Positions 1 through 8,807 of a stretch of 45,074 bases of DNA are shown in pieces. The notes beneath the pieces were generated by a model. That model ran no database searches, was not told the origin of the DNA, and saw only the letters and a list, made by a program, of their open reading frames with translations. Position numbers and translations under genes: made by a program. The DNA is taken from assembly GCA_021200555.1 (NCBI GenBank), contig JAJQGK010000097.1, positions 1-45,074 of the forward strand, read 5' to 3'. Position 1 is the first letter of the stretch. The number at the start of each line of letters is the position of its first letter. The stretch is from Clostridiales bacterium. Its GTDB lineage: Bacteria; Bacillota; Clostridia; Oscillospirales; Acutalibacteraceae.

Positions 1-101
1 GTTCAAGTATGATATGTTCATGGGGGCTGCTTGCGTTTATGAAAGCGGCGGATTCAAGGACGTATCCCGAACTTGGCTCTCACGGAGGGTCGTTAAGATG
101 A
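1..101 (+). CDS. FtsW/RodA-family SEDS protein, C-terminal end (partial)
   Basis: Only the last 32 codons are in the window. The frame that starts at base 3 reads through SWGLLAFMKAADSRTYPELG and stops at TGA 99-101. The tail SWGxLAFxKAADxRTY is what I know from the end of FtsW/RodA glycan polymerases of Clostridia, which sit in the membrane and polymerise lipid II. The stop overlaps the ATG of the next gene (ATGA at 98-101). The next gene is a transpeptidase, the usual functional partner of a SEDS polymerase, which supports the call. The bulk of the protein lies upstream and cannot be judged here. Confidence 0.75.
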   Translation, partial: SSMICSWGLLAFMKAADSRTYPELGSHGGSLR

Positions 102-1468
102 AAACAATCAACAAAAGAACCGTTCTTTTAATAATAATAACAGCAATATTTTCTGCGGTGTGCGTTCTTCTTATGGTGTCCATGTTTTATCATGCGGAGG
201 AGTATGCGTTAAATTCCGTAAACGCTCATTTGTACGAAAACGGGGTTCTGATTAATGCCGGAAGTGTTGCGGATGCAAACGGCAGCATTCTCGTAGAAAC
301 AGTTGACGGAGAAAGAGTTTACAGCGACGATGCCGATGTAAGATCCGCCATGCTCCATATTTTAGGTGACAATGAGGGTTTTATTTCCGGCGGTGTTCAG
401 AGCACTTTCAAAGAGGAGCTTTGTGGCTACAGCTTGTTTTTCGGCGTTAATAAAGAGTCTAAAAATACATTGAAGCTTACCCTTGATTCCGAGCTTTGCG
501 CTTATGCATATAATCAGCTTGGCAGCTATAAGGGCTGTATCGCAGTGGCAAATTATCAAACCGGAGAGATTGTATGTATTGCCACGACTCCAACCTATGA
601 CATATACAATAAGCCGGATATTGACGACAGCGATGAGTATGAGGGAATTTATATCAACAGATTTTTCGGCGGCTTGTACACTCCGGGTTCCATATTTAAA
701 ACAGTTACCGCTTTGGCTGCAATCGAGAATATAGACGATATATTTGACAGAGAGTATTATTGCAGCGGCTCATGCAGTATAGGCGGCGGAACAATTGTAT
801 GCAGTGATGTTCACGGTACCGTTACATTCAGAGAAGCTCTTAATCAGTCCTGCAATGTGGCGTTTGCTCAAATTGCGGTTGAGCTTGGCGCCGATGCGCT
901 TGAAGCAGCGTTTGAACAAGCGGGACTTAATGTGTCGTACAGCACTTCCGACAGACTGTCCAATAAGGCAGGCTCGTTCAGCTCTACAGCTGCCGAGTCT
1001 GAGTCGGAATTGGGATGGACGGGCATAGGTCAGTCAACCACTCTTGTAAATCCGTATTCTTTTTTAACATATATGTGCGCTATAGCAAACGGCGGGACAA
1101 CCTATGAACCGTATTTTGTTAAATCTGCGGAAAACGGCGCCGGCGGTACGGTTTACTCTGCAAAAGCCGTCGATTCGGGGATTTCCATCTCATCCTCATC
1201 CGCTTCAACTTTGAGAGATCTTCTCCGTTCCAATGTTTCAAATTATTACGGCGATTACATGTTTGGCGATGTAACCATGTGCGGAAAAACCGGTACGGCT
1301 GAAAGGGACGAGGGAAATTCGCACGCCTGGTTCGCAGGCTTCTCTTACGATGACAGCTTTCCATATGCAATTATAGTAATAGTCGAGGACAGCGGTTCAG
1401 GACTGAAATATGCGGGAACAAGAGCGGCAAATGTCATGCAGGAATTATATGATACTTTGCATGCTTAA
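98..1468 (+). CDS. Penicillin-binding protein, transpeptidase (class B type)
   Basis: A peptidoglycan DD-transpeptidase that should cross-link stem peptides outside the membrane with the adjacent FtsW/RodA polymerase. The frame is open from base 14, but I chose ATG 98: it has GGAGGG at 84-89, overlaps the upstream stop (ATGA), and is followed directly by a single membrane anchor (VLLIIITAIFSAVCVLLMV). The protein is 456 residues. The three active-site motifs are visible in order: SIFK (SxxK, the nucleophilic serine, in TPGSIFKTVTAL), SCN (SxN, in NQSCNVAF) and KTGTA near the C-terminus. It has a short N-terminal region before the catalytic domain, like the small PBPA-type enzymes encoded next to FtsW homologues rather than long PBP2 or PBP3. 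It may act in division, elongation or sporulation; the sequence does not say which. Confidence 0.9.
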   Translation: MKTINKRTVLLIIITAIFSAVCVLLMVSMFYHAEEYALNSVNAHLYENGVLINAGSVADANGSILVETVDGERVYSDDADVRSAMLHILGDNEGFISGGVQSTFKEELCGYSLFFGVNKESKNTLKLTLDSELCAYAYNQLGSYKGCIAVANYQTGEIVCIATTPTYDIYNKPDIDDSDEYEGIYINRFFGGLYTPGSIFKTVTALAAIENIDDIFDREYYCSGSCSIGGGTIVCSDVHGTVTFREALNQSCNVAFAQIAVELGADALEAAFEQAGLNVSYSTSDRLSNKAGSFSSTAAESESELGWTGIGQSTTLVNPYSFLTYMCAIANGGTTYEPYFVKSAENGAGGTVYSAKAVDSGISISSSSASTLRDLLRSNVSNYYGDYMFGDVTMCGKTGTAERDEGNSHAWFAGFSYDDSFPYAIIVIVEDSGSGLKYAGTRAANVMQELYDTLHA

Positions 1469-1515
1469 ACAGCCGCAGATAAAATTACAAACAACACCTT
1501 CGGGGAGGAAATAAA

Positions 1516-2217
1516 ATGAGCTTTATTGAACTTGACTCGGTATACAAGCGTTATAAAACCGGCGATGTTACCATTAATGCGGCAGACAATGTTACGTTTT
1601 CCATTGAACAGGGAGAGCTGTGTATGATTGTCGGCCCCAGCGGTGCGGGAAAAACCACTGTTCTTAATATATTAGGCGGTATAGACGACTGCAACGACGG
1701 CAAGGTTCGTGTAGGCGGTGAACTTATCACTAACTACAACGAAAAAAAGCTTACCGATTACAGGCGTTATGATGTAGGCTTTGTATTTCAGTTCTACAAT
1801 CTTGTACCCAATTTGACGGCTCTTGAAAATGTTGAGCTGGCATCTCAAATAAGCCATAATTCCCTTAATCCCGCAAAGGTTCTTGAAAGGGTGGGCTTAG
1901 GTGAAAGAATGGACAATTTCCCTTCTCAACTTTCGGGCGGTGAGCAGCAGAGAGTTGCCATTGCAAGAGCTTTGGCGAAAAACCCCAAGCTTTTGTTGTG
2001 TGATGAGCCTACGGGTGCTCTTGATTACGGTACAGGCAAGCAAATTCTTGATCTGCTTCAGCAGACCTGTCATAAAACCGGTATGACCGTAGTTATAATT
2101 ACTCACAACCAAGCAATTACGCCAATTGCCGACAGGATTGTAACGATGAAAAACGGACGTGTAAACCGTATAGAAATCAATGAAACGCCGCTTTCCGTAA
2201 ATATGATTGAATGGTAA
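1516..2217 (+). CDS. ABC transporter ATP-binding protein (MacB/LolD-like)
   Basis: A 233-residue cytoplasmic ATPase that should power the FtsX-type permease encoded directly after it. Visible motifs are Walker [10 protein letters not shown] (about residues 38-46), the Q-loop at [14 protein letters not shown], the signature [15 protein letters not shown], Walker [13 protein letters not shown] and the H-loop IITHN. The [15 protein letters not shown] region is typical of the MacB/LolD/FtsE-like exporters that work with FtsX-fold permeases. A good ribosome binding site (GGGGAGGAAATAAA) precedes ATG 1516. The stop codon lies 13 nt before the permease start, so the two are co-translated. The substrate is unknown; peptide, lipoprotein or mechanical regulation of cell-wall hydrolases are the known options for the family. 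Confidence 0.93.
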   Translation: MSFIELDSVYKRYKTGDVTINAADNVTFSIEQGELCMIVGPSGAGKTTVLNILGGIDDCNDGKVRVGGELITNYNEKKLTDYRRYDVGFVFQFYNLVPNLTALENVELASQISHNSLNPAKVLERVGLGERMDNFPSQLSGGEQQRVAIARALAKNPKLLLCDEPTGALDYGTGKQILDLLQQTCHKTGMTVVIITHNQAITPIADRIVTMKNGRVNRIEINETPLSVNMIEW

Positions 2218-2230
2218 CGGAGGGGAAATT

Positions 2231-5200
2231 GTGAGCAGAGCTTTATTGACTGATATTCTTCGGACAATCCGACACAGCATGAGCAGATTTATTTCTATTA
2301 TCATCATCGTTGCTCTCGGAACAGGATTTTTCGTAGGCGTAAAATCTGCAGGACCTTCCATGATGGCGACTGCGACTGAATATTTTATAGATAACAACCT
2401 AATGGATCTCCGTATTCAGTCAACAATCGGTTTGACTGAGGACGATTTAACCGACATCAAGAATATTGACGGCGTAAGCGGAGCTATGGGAGCAAAATTT
2501 GTGGATGCGCTTGTCCTCGTAAACGGCAGTCCCGAAATTGATATCGACGGTTCTCAAATTAGTACTCGCGCATACAGTATTGATCTTCTGCTGCTTCATG
2601 AGTATTATTACGGCGGTGACAATTCGGATTTTATTAACAGACCTACGCTTTTGGAGGGCTCCTACCCTACCGCATCCAATCAATGTCTCGTTGATGCAAG
2701 TGAACTTTCAACTCCGGAAAGCTATCAGATAGGCAGTACTATTACTCTTGAGGAAGACGGTAATTCCGATTTGTCGGGACTTACGGTTACCGAATTTGAA
2801 ATTGTGGGCATAATCGAATCGCCTTACTACCTGTCCTACGAACGAGGAAACAGCCTTGTAGGCAGCGGTAAAATCGGCACATATATATATATTCCCGAGT
2901 CAGCGTTTTCCACAGATTATTACAGTGAAATTTATGTCACTGTTGACGGTGCGTCAAATTATGATCCGTATTCGGATGAGTATGAAGATTACATTTCCGG
3001 TGTAGCTGAAAAAATCGAACAGGTTGCCGATACAAATGTTGTTTCCCGTGTGGAGTATTTAAGTGAAACTCTTCCCAAAGAAATAGCCTCCGCCACCAAT
3101 GCGTATAACACCACAAAGGCAAGCGTTGAAGAGGCTTTAGCCGAAGCGGAAGAGACAATTGCGCTATATCAAAAATATGTTGACGATCCGGAGGGTTCCT
3201 ATAATGAAGCCGTAAATGAAGCGGCGGAAGCATTGGGATTAGCCGAGGATGAATTCAACGGAAACCAATCCGCTTATTATGATGCGGTTGAAAGTTATAA
3301 TCAACTGCTTGAAGCATACAAGGCGGCAAAAGAGGAACAAACCGAAAAATACAGCGAGTGGTCGAAAGCAAACAGCGCATACCAAAATGTCGAGAGCCAG
3401 GTTACCGCTGCACAGACAGCCATTAGCTCAACTCAGCAGCTGATATCCTCCACTCAAACCTTGATTGACGGCGTCAGCAGTGTTTTAACCGCCCTTGAGG
3501 AATATCAGAACGGTCAAATCAGCGACAGTCAGCTTGCCCAAGTGCTTGATACTCTTAAAAATATAAATTCCGATTTATACAACTCAATAGCGTCCTTATC
3601 CGCCGTATCATTAGCAATGGAAGCAGTTTCCCTTATAACACCGTATCTTGATACTCAAAAGGCTCAGCTTGCATCTCTTCAAGCAACTCTTGATGAGGAA
3701 AATGAGGAGCTTGAAGAGGCAAAAACTCAGCTTCAAGCCGCTGCGCTTGTTCTCAGTGCCGCAAAGGCCGAATACGATGCTTCTGAGGTTGCATTAAACG
3801 AAGCGTATGAACAGCTTAACGACTATTATGATGAACTTCAAGGGACTCAATCAACATTATCAATGAAGCAAATTGAGCTGATGCTCAGTGAAAATTCTGT
3901 TTCAAACGACCTTGAGCTTTTGAAAACCGTTATTGCAAATGCATCTACATACCTTGAGCAGGCTCAGACAGCATATAATGAACAAAAGGCTGCGGCGGAG
4001 ACGCAGCTTGCGGAGGCTGAGAAGCAAATAAATTCGGCTCAAAGCTTGCTTGATAAGCTTGACAGTGCGTCTTGGAACATATATGATCGCAGCGATACAG
4101 CCGGATATTCCAGTTATGAAAGCGCAGTAAATAATGTCCGTACTCTGTCAAACATCTTTCCGGTAATCTTTTTCCTTGTGGCTGCTCTTGTTTGTCTCAC
4201 AACAATGTCGCGAATGGTTGAGGAAGAGAGAACGCAAATGGGTACGCTTAAGGCGTTGGGATACTCAAGCTCAGCTATAATATTAAAATATGTGTTATAC
4301 TCGTTGTTTGCAAGTCTTATTGGCTCGGCAATAGGCATAGTCATAGGCGTTTATGCCTTGCCCTATGCAATTTTTGAGGCGTATTCCATTATGTTCTCCA
4401 TGCCGGATTTGATTTTTGAAGTATCGGTAAGCTATATCCTTATCGGAATGGGAATTTCGCTGCTGACTACTTTGCTTGCTTCGATAATTTCCGCTGTCAG
4501 AGAGCTTTATGTAAAACCTGCCGCTCTTATGCGTCCCAAAGCTCCTGCTCCCGGCAAACGTGTTTTCCTTGAGAGAATTAAATTCATATGGAGACGCATG
4601 AAATTTTCAAGCAAGGTTACCATACGAAATCTCTTCCGAAAGAAAACAAGATTTGTAATGACAATCTTGGGCATTGCTGGCTGCACAGCGTTGATTTTGG
4701 CAAGTATAGGTCTTTATACTTCCATTAACGACTTGATGAAGAAGCAGTACGATTCAGACGGAATTTCCCAATATGACATTCAGCTTGTGTTCAGTGAAAA
4801 TCAAAATGAAGACTCTGCACTGATGCAGCTTGTAAGCTCCGACAGCAGAATTACAAGTATAATGCTTTCCTCTATGCAGTCGGTTACGGGCGGTTCGGGC
4901 AACTCAGAAAAGACCGAGGATGTATACCTGTTTGTACCTAAAGACGCTTCTGCTTTATCCTCATACATTAAGCTTCAGAACAGATCTACGGGAAATACTC
5001 TCGAACTGTCTGACAGCGGTGCAATTGTAACCGAAAAATTTGCGGATGATATGAATGTGTCCGTAGGTGATTGTGTTTGGGTTGAGCTTGCCGACGGAAC
5101 AAGGGTTGATATTCCTGTTGCCGGAATTACGGAAAATTACACTTTCAGCTATATTTACCTCACCGTTGACCTCTATCAATACTTGTTCCAAGAGGAAGTA

Positions 5201-5779
5201 ACGTATAATTACGCCATAGGAACGGTTTCGGATACGGTGCTTTCCGATTCGGTATCTTCAAATAATGAGGAAACACAAAAGGCAAGACTCAGCACGGATT
5301 TAATGTCCTACGAAGGTATAAACGCCGTTTCTTACACCGATGGCACTGTGGATGCTCTTAATGAAGTTATCGGTGTTTTAAGCATAATTATCATAATATT
5401 CATTGCGGCTGCGGCAATTCTTGCATTCGTTGTTTTGTACAATCTTTCAAATATCAATGTTGAAGAGCGGCAGAGGGAGCTTGCAACTATTAAGGTCTTA
5501 GGATTCCACGATAAAGAGGTATCAGCGTATGTTTACAGAGAGAGCATTGTAATGACCTTTATAGGTATTATTTTGGGGCTTGTCTTGGGTATTTTTGTAC
5601 ACCAAATCCTTATTACTTATTGCTCTGTTGATACGGTAATGTTTGTGCAGACATTAACATGGTATGATTATGTTATCGCAGCGGCGCTTACGATGCTATT
5701 TGCATTGATAGTCAACTTCATAATGCATAAGAAAATGAAGAAAATCGATATGGTCGAATCATTGAAATCGGTAGAATAA
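2231..5779 (+). CDS. FtsX-type ABC permease with long extracellular coiled coil
   Basis: A membrane permease partner of the ATPase just upstream. I place the start at GTG 2231 because GGAGGGG at 2219-2225 sits at the right distance; the in-frame ATG at 2207 has no ribosome binding site and would overlap the ATPase gene. The protein is 1182 residues. In order: a first membrane helix near residues 14-35 (FISIIIIVALGTGFF), an extracellular MacB-like periplasmic-core-type region to about 270, a very long Ala/Glu/Gln-rich coiled coil at about 275-635, an FtsX block with three helices at about 640-760 (containing MGTLKALGYS), a second N-terminal-type helix near 795-835, a second extracellular domain, and a final FtsX block at about 1040-1180 (ATIKVLGF). 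Two FtsX domains in one chain fit a permease that works with a single ATPase. The coiled coil may reach across the wall to a partner. Confidence 0.88.
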   Translation: MSRALLTDILRTIRHSMSRFISIIIIVALGTGFFVGVKSAGPSMMATATEYFIDNNLMDLRIQSTIGLTEDDLTDIKNIDGVSGAMGAKFVDALVLVNGSPEIDIDGSQISTRAYSIDLLLLHEYYYGGDNSDFINRPTLLEGSYPTASNQCLVDASELSTPESYQIGSTITLEEDGNSDLSGLTVTEFEIVGIIESPYYLSYERGNSLVGSGKIGTYIYIPESAFSTDYYSEIYVTVDGASNYDPYSDEYEDYISGVAEKIEQVADTNVVSRVEYLSETLPKEIASATNAYNTTKASVEEALAEAEETIALYQKYVDDPEGSYNEAVNEAAEALGLAEDEFNGNQSAYYDAVESYNQLLEAYKAAKEEQTEKYSEWSKANSAYQNVESQVTAAQTAISSTQQLISSTQTLIDGVSSVLTALEEYQNGQISDSQLAQVLDTLKNINSDLYNSIASLSAVSLAMEAVSLITPYLDTQKAQLASLQATLDEENEELEEAKTQLQAAALVLSAAKAEYDASEVALNEAYEQLNDYYDELQGTQSTLSMKQIELMLSENSVSNDLELLKTVIANASTYLEQAQTAYNEQKAAAETQLAEAEKQINSAQSLLDKLDSASWNIYDRSDTAGYSSYESAVNNVRTLSNIFPVIFFLVAALVCLTTMSRMVEEERTQMGTLKALGYSSSAIILKYVLYSLFASLIGSAIGIVIGVYALPYAIFEAYSIMFSMPDLIFEVSVSYILIGMGISLLTTLLASIISAVRELYVKPAALMRPKAPAPGKRVFLERIKFIWRRMKFSSKVTIRNLFRKKTRFVMTILGIAGCTALILASIGLYTSINDLMKKQYDSDGISQYDIQLVFSENQNEDSALMQLVSSDSRITSIMLSSMQSVTGGSGNSEKTEDVYLFVPKDASALSSYIKLQNRSTGNTLELSDSGAIVTEKFADDMNVSVGDCVWVELADGTRVDIPVAGITENYTFSYIYLTVDLYQYLFQEEVTYNYAIGTVSDTVLSDSVSSNNEETQKARLSTDLMSYEGINAVSYTDGTVDALNEVIGVLSIIIIIFIAAAAILAFVVLYNLSNINVEERQRELATIKVLGFHDKEVSAYVYRESIVMTFIGIILGLVLGIFVHQILITYCSVDTVMFVQTLTWYDYVIAAALTMLFALIVNFIMHKKMKKIDMVESLKSVE

Positions 5780-5795
5780 AATAAAACGGTAAATG

Positions 5796-5832
5796 AAAAG
5801 GACGGTTGTTTTTTAAGCAGCCATCCTTTTTT
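5796..5832. terminator. Hairpin terminator between convergent operons
   Basis: AAAAGGACGGTTG at 5796-5808 pairs with CAGCCATCCTTTT at 5818-5830 with one C-A mismatch and one wobble, loop of nine, followed by T's on the plus strand. The arms begin with AAAA and end with TTTT, so it can stop both the ABC operon (+) and the pyr operon (-), which converge here. Confidence 0.75.
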
Positions 5833-5868
5833 AATGTATTACATTGCCGAATTATCAGTATCGGTATG

Positions 5869-6303
5869 TTATTTTATATCACCCTGGTTTTTGTATTTAG
5901 ATTCACAGTAAATGCATCTGTAAATCCTGTTTTTTCTGTCGGTGAGCTTAAAAATATTTGGAAGTTCCTGTTCAATGGATGTAATGCAGCGAGGGTTTCT
6001 GCATCGGATAACGCCCTCAATTCGCTCCGGCAGTTCAAGATGGGTTCTGTTTACAACATGACCGTCTCGGATAATACTGACGGTAACTCCGGGATCAAGA
6101 TAACCCAAAACATCAAAGTTGATATCGATAGGCTCACATATTTTCAGAATATCCTTCCTGCCCATTTTGGAGCTTTCGGCATTTTTAATTATTGCCACCT
6201 GACAGCCTAACTTATCAAGGTTAAGCGCTTTGTAAATCTCCATAGCGCCTCCTGCGTGAATATGATCCAGAACAACTCCGTCTGTAATAGGATTGACTAT
6301 CAT
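5869..6303 (-). CDS. pyrI: Aspartate carbamoyltransferase regulatory subunit
   Basis: The allosteric subunit that binds nucleotides and joins PyrB trimers into the regulated ATCase holoenzyme. It has 144 residues, a little shorter than the 153 of E. coli. The N-terminal nucleotide-binding half (GVVLDHIHAGGAMEIYKAL, DILKICEPIDI) and the C-terminal zinc domain are both clear. The four zinc cysteines are in CRNPRC and CIYCESKY. It is the last gene of the pyr operon: its ATG at 6301-6303 directly follows the pyrB stop codon with no spacing, and its ribosome binding site (GGGGGTGG) lies inside the end of pyrB, so the two subunits should be made in step. Regulation of ATCase by nucleotides is therefore expected, on top of control of the operon at its leader. 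Confidence 0.97.
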   Translation of the reverse strand: MIVNPITDGVVLDHIHAGGAMEIYKALNLDKLGCQVAIIKNAESSKMGRKDILKICEPIDINFDVLGYLDPGVTVSIIRDGHVVNRTHLELPERIEGVIRCRNPRCITSIEQELPNIFKLTDRKNRIYRCIYCESKYKNQGDIK

Positions 6304-7218
6304 TTATTCCACCCCCAAAAGCTTTAAAATAAGTGCCATTCTGATGTATTTTCCGTTAAGCGTCTGTTTGAAATAGCATGCTCTCGGATCATTGTCGATT
6401 TCAACAGCAATCTCGTTTACTCTTGGCAGCGGATGCAGAATTGACAGATCTGATTTTGCCTTTATGATTTTCTTCTCATTGAGGATATAGGTATCTTTCA
6501 ATCTTAAATAATCGTCTTCATTGAAAAACCGCTCTCTTTGAACTCTTGTCATATACAAAATATCAAGATCGGGAATGGCCTCTTCAAGACTTCTTGTTTC
6601 CACATAGTCGATATTCTTTTCGTCGAGAATTTCCTGCTTAATGTAGCTTGGAATTTTCAGCTCTTCGGGGGAAATCAATACAAATTTTACATTTTGATAT
6701 CTGGACATTGCGCCGATAAGCGAATGAACCGTTCTTCCGAATTTGAGATCGCCGCACATTCCGATTGTAAGATTATCAAAAGTGCCCTTTTCACGCTTAA
6801 TGGTCAGAAGATCCGCAAGAGTCTGAGTGGGATGATTATGTCCGCCGTCTCCTGCGTTAATAATCGGTACAAGAGAGTGCATGGAGGCTACAAGCGGAGC
6901 GCCCTCCTTTGGATGTCTAATGGCAATTATGTCCACATAATCGCTGACTACCCTTACGGTATCCGCCACGCTTTCACCCTTTGAAGCCGAAGAATTATCC
7001 GAGGAAGCAAAGCCCAAAACATTGCCGCCAAGCTCGTACATCGCCGCTTCAAAGCTAAGCCTTGTCCTTGTTGACGGCTCATAAAAGAGTGTGGCGAGCT
7101 TTTTTCCTTTGCACTTTTCGCTGTATTTTGAAGGATTTAATATGATATCGTTTGCAATTTCTATGAGCTTATCAATTTCAGCTGTTGAAAGCTCTTGAAT
7201 ATCAATAAGACTTTTCAT
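6304..7218 (-). CDS. pyrB: Aspartate carbamoyltransferase catalytic subunit
   Basis: Makes N-carbamoyl-L-aspartate from carbamoyl phosphate and aspartate, the first committed step of pyrimidine synthesis, in the cytoplasm. The 304-residue length is normal. The carbamoyl phosphate motif STRTR (in [12 protein letters not shown]) and the HPTQ motif (in [13 protein letters not shown]) are present, as is HPLPR near the C-terminus. The start ATG overlaps the pyrE stop (ATGA at 7215-7218), and pyrI follows without spacing, so translation is coupled on both sides. The presence of pyrI indicates the allosteric E. coli-like holoenzyme rather than the unregulated trimer of Bacillus. Confidence 0.98.
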   Translation of the reverse strand: MKSLIDIQELSTAEIDKLIEIANDIILNPSKYSEKCKGKKLATLFYEPSTRTRLSFEAAMYELGGNVLGFASSDNSSASKGESVADTVRVVSDYVDIIAIRHPKEGAPLVASMHSLVPIINAGDGGHNHPTQTLADLLTIKREKGTFDNLTIGMCGDLKFGRTVHSLIGAMSRYQNVKFVLISPEELKIPSYIKQEILDEKNIDYVETRSLEEAIPDLDILYMTRVQRERFFNEDDYLRLKDTYILNEKKIIKAKSDLSILHPLPRVNEIAVEIDNDPRACYFKQTLNGKYIRMALILKLLGVE

Positions 7219-7856
7219 TTTCCACCTATCCAGCTTTCATCGGAGGGATTGTTTCGGAAGGCAATCAAACGCCGGATGTCATTTTCCTTAATATACCCTT
7301 CTGCCGCCGCAACCTCTGCGATAACGTCAAAATTTGTAAGACTTATATTTTTTACATTTGCCGCTGCAAGGCGCTCAATTCCCTTTTTCATTCCATAAGT
7401 AAAGATGCTTACAATCCCCAAAACCTCGGCTCCGGCCTCTTTGAGAGCGTCCACAACCTCAAGAACGCTTCCGCCCGTTGATATGAGATCCTCAATGACA
7501 ACGACTTTATCGCCTTTATTAAGCTTTCCCTCAATTCTGTTTTGTCTGCCGTGATCTTTGTTTCCTGAGCGTACGTAGCCCATGGGCATTGAAAGCAGGT
7601 GCGCCGCTATGGCAGCGTGTGCGATTCCGGCTGTGCTTGTACCCATAAGAACTTGACAGTCGGGATATTCATTCTTCACCGTATCAGCTATAGCCGTTTC
7701 AACGAGGGTTCTGTACTCCGGTGCAGTAAGAATAAGCCTGTTGTCGCAGTAAACGGGACTTTTTATTCCGCTTGCCCATGTAAAGGGTTTTTCAGGGCGA
7801 AAAAAAACAGCCCCGATGGATAATAATGCCTTTGCGATTTGTTCTTCCATGTTCAT
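7215..7856 (-). CDS. pyrE: Orotate phosphoribosyltransferase
   Basis: Joins orotate to PRPP to form orotidine monophosphate, the fifth step of UMP synthesis. The protein is 213 residues, within the family range. The PRPP-binding signature of type I phosphoribosyltransferases is [17 protein letters not shown] at about residues 115-131. The catalytic flexible loop region ([18 protein letters not shown]) is also present. I chose ATG 7854-7856 because GGAGG ends five or six bases before it; a second ATG two codons later would be too far away. It lies 34 nt downstream of pyrF and overlaps pyrB by four bases. Confidence 0.97.
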   Translation of the reverse strand: MNMEEQIAKALLSIGAVFFRPEKPFTWASGIKSPVYCDNRLILTAPEYRTLVETAIADTVKNEYPDCQVLMGTSTAGIAHAAIAAHLLSMPMGYVRSGNKDHGRQNRIEGKLNKGDKVVVIEDLISTGGSVLEVVDALKEAGAEVLGIVSIFTYGMKKGIERLAAANVKNISLTNFDVIAEVAAAEGYIKENDIRRLIAFRNNPSDESWIGGK

Positions 7857-7890
7857 TTTCCTCCGATCGTTTTTTATATGTTATGTCAGA

Positions 7891-8589
7891 TTAATTCGTA
7901 AATTCCTCTATGCATCTTTTATAGGCGTCCACAGGAGATTTTGCTGCGGTAATAGGTCTGCCGACAACGATAAAATCCGAGCCTATTTCCTTTGCTTTTG
8001 CCGGTGTTGTAACTCGCACCTGATCTCCCGTATCACCGTCCGCAAATCTTATTCCCGGAGTTACTGTCAAAAAATCTTTCCCGCAAGCATTATGTACTTT
8101 TGCGGCCTCAAGCGGAGAGCAGACAACCCCGTCAAGCCCTGCTTTTGCAGCGTTTAGGGCGTAGTGCATAACAACTTCATCAATGGGCTTATCAATAAGC
8201 AGGTCGGATTTCATCGCCTCCTCGCTTGTTGACGTGAGCTGCGTAACGGCAAGCAATATGGGTCTTGAGCCGTCCGGCCGTGTAAGTCCCTCTACAGCTG
8301 CTTCCATCATGGAAATTGTGCCGCCGGCGTGAAGATTGCACATATCAACATCCAAAGAGGATAAAACAGCCATGGCTTTTTTTACGGTGTTTGGAATGTC
8401 GTGAAGCTTAAGATCCAGAAAAATTTTGTGCCCTCTCGCTTTTATTTCGCGAACAATTGATGGGCCCTCGGCATAGAACAGTTCCATTCCGATTTTTACA
8501 AAGGGCTTTGCGTCTTTAAATTTATCAAGAAATTCAAAGCACTCCTCTTTTCCTGCAAAATCACAGGCTATAATTACATCTTTTTCCAT
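7891..8589 (-). CDS. pyrF: Orotidine 5'-phosphate decarboxylase
   Basis: Removes CO2 from OMP to give UMP, the last step of the pathway. It has 232 residues, normal for the bacterial short form. The catalytic Lys/Asp array is in [13 protein letters not shown] (DxKxxD), with the N-terminal IIACDF strand and the C-terminal phosphate-binding segment VTPGIRF followed later by IVVGRPI. The ribosome binding site GGAGG sits just upstream. It is separated from pyrD by 218 nt, most of which is the inverted-repeat element at 8609-8786. All other genes of this operon touch or nearly touch, so this gap is the one irregular junction. Confidence 0.97.
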   Translation of the reverse strand: MEKDVIIACDFAGKEECFEFLDKFKDAKPFVKIGMELFYAEGPSIVREIKARGHKIFLDLKLHDIPNTVKKAMAVLSSLDVDMCNLHAGGTISMMEAAVEGLTRPDGSRPILLAVTQLTSTSEEAMKSDLLIDKPIDEVVMHYALNAAKAGLDGVVCSPLEAAKVHNACGKDFLTVTPGIRFADGDTGDQVRVTTPAKAKEIGSDFIVVGRPITAAKSPVDAYKRCIEEFTN

Positions 8590-8608
8590 AGATTTACCTC
8601 CGAATATA

Positions 8609-8786
8609 TTAAGTAACCACTGATTAAATCACGCCTGACGGCTGAGCACGCCGCCTGCTTGATTATTTTCCGCAATACATCGTCACAAATGCTCGAAATA
8701 CGTCAGTATTACTTGCGCTTTGTTCCTTGTCTTGCAAAAAATTCTCTGCGCATCCGACGCACTCGATTTAATCAGTACTTACTTAA
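8609..8786. repeat. MITE-like 178-bp element with terminal inverted repeats inside the pyr operon
   Basis: The two ends are 22-nt imperfect inverted repeats: GTAACCACTGATTAAATC near the left end (8609-8630) and the complementary GATTTAATCAGTACTTAC near the right end (8765-8786). They differ at two or three positions. TTAA borders both outer edges and may be part of the repeat or a duplicated target. No open reading frame of note is inside; a short palindrome (AATAC-GTCA-GTATT) is near the middle. Two further traces of the same ends occur in the window: a solo 21-nt tip at 15886-15906 identical to the left end, and a degenerate right end at 40198-40232. No transposase is present, so it would be moved in trans. 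Confidence 0.7.
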
Positions 8787-8807
8787 CTAAATGACATACT
8801 ATATGTG

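Noticed and set aside
2207-2230. Upstream ATG for the FtsX permease
   Set aside because: No ribosome binding site and overlap with the ATPase gene; GTG 2231 has GGAGGGG at the right distance.
5806-6210. Plus-strand open frame opposite pyrI
   Set aside because: Shadow of the pyrI coding strand without ribosome binding site; the terminator lies at its start.
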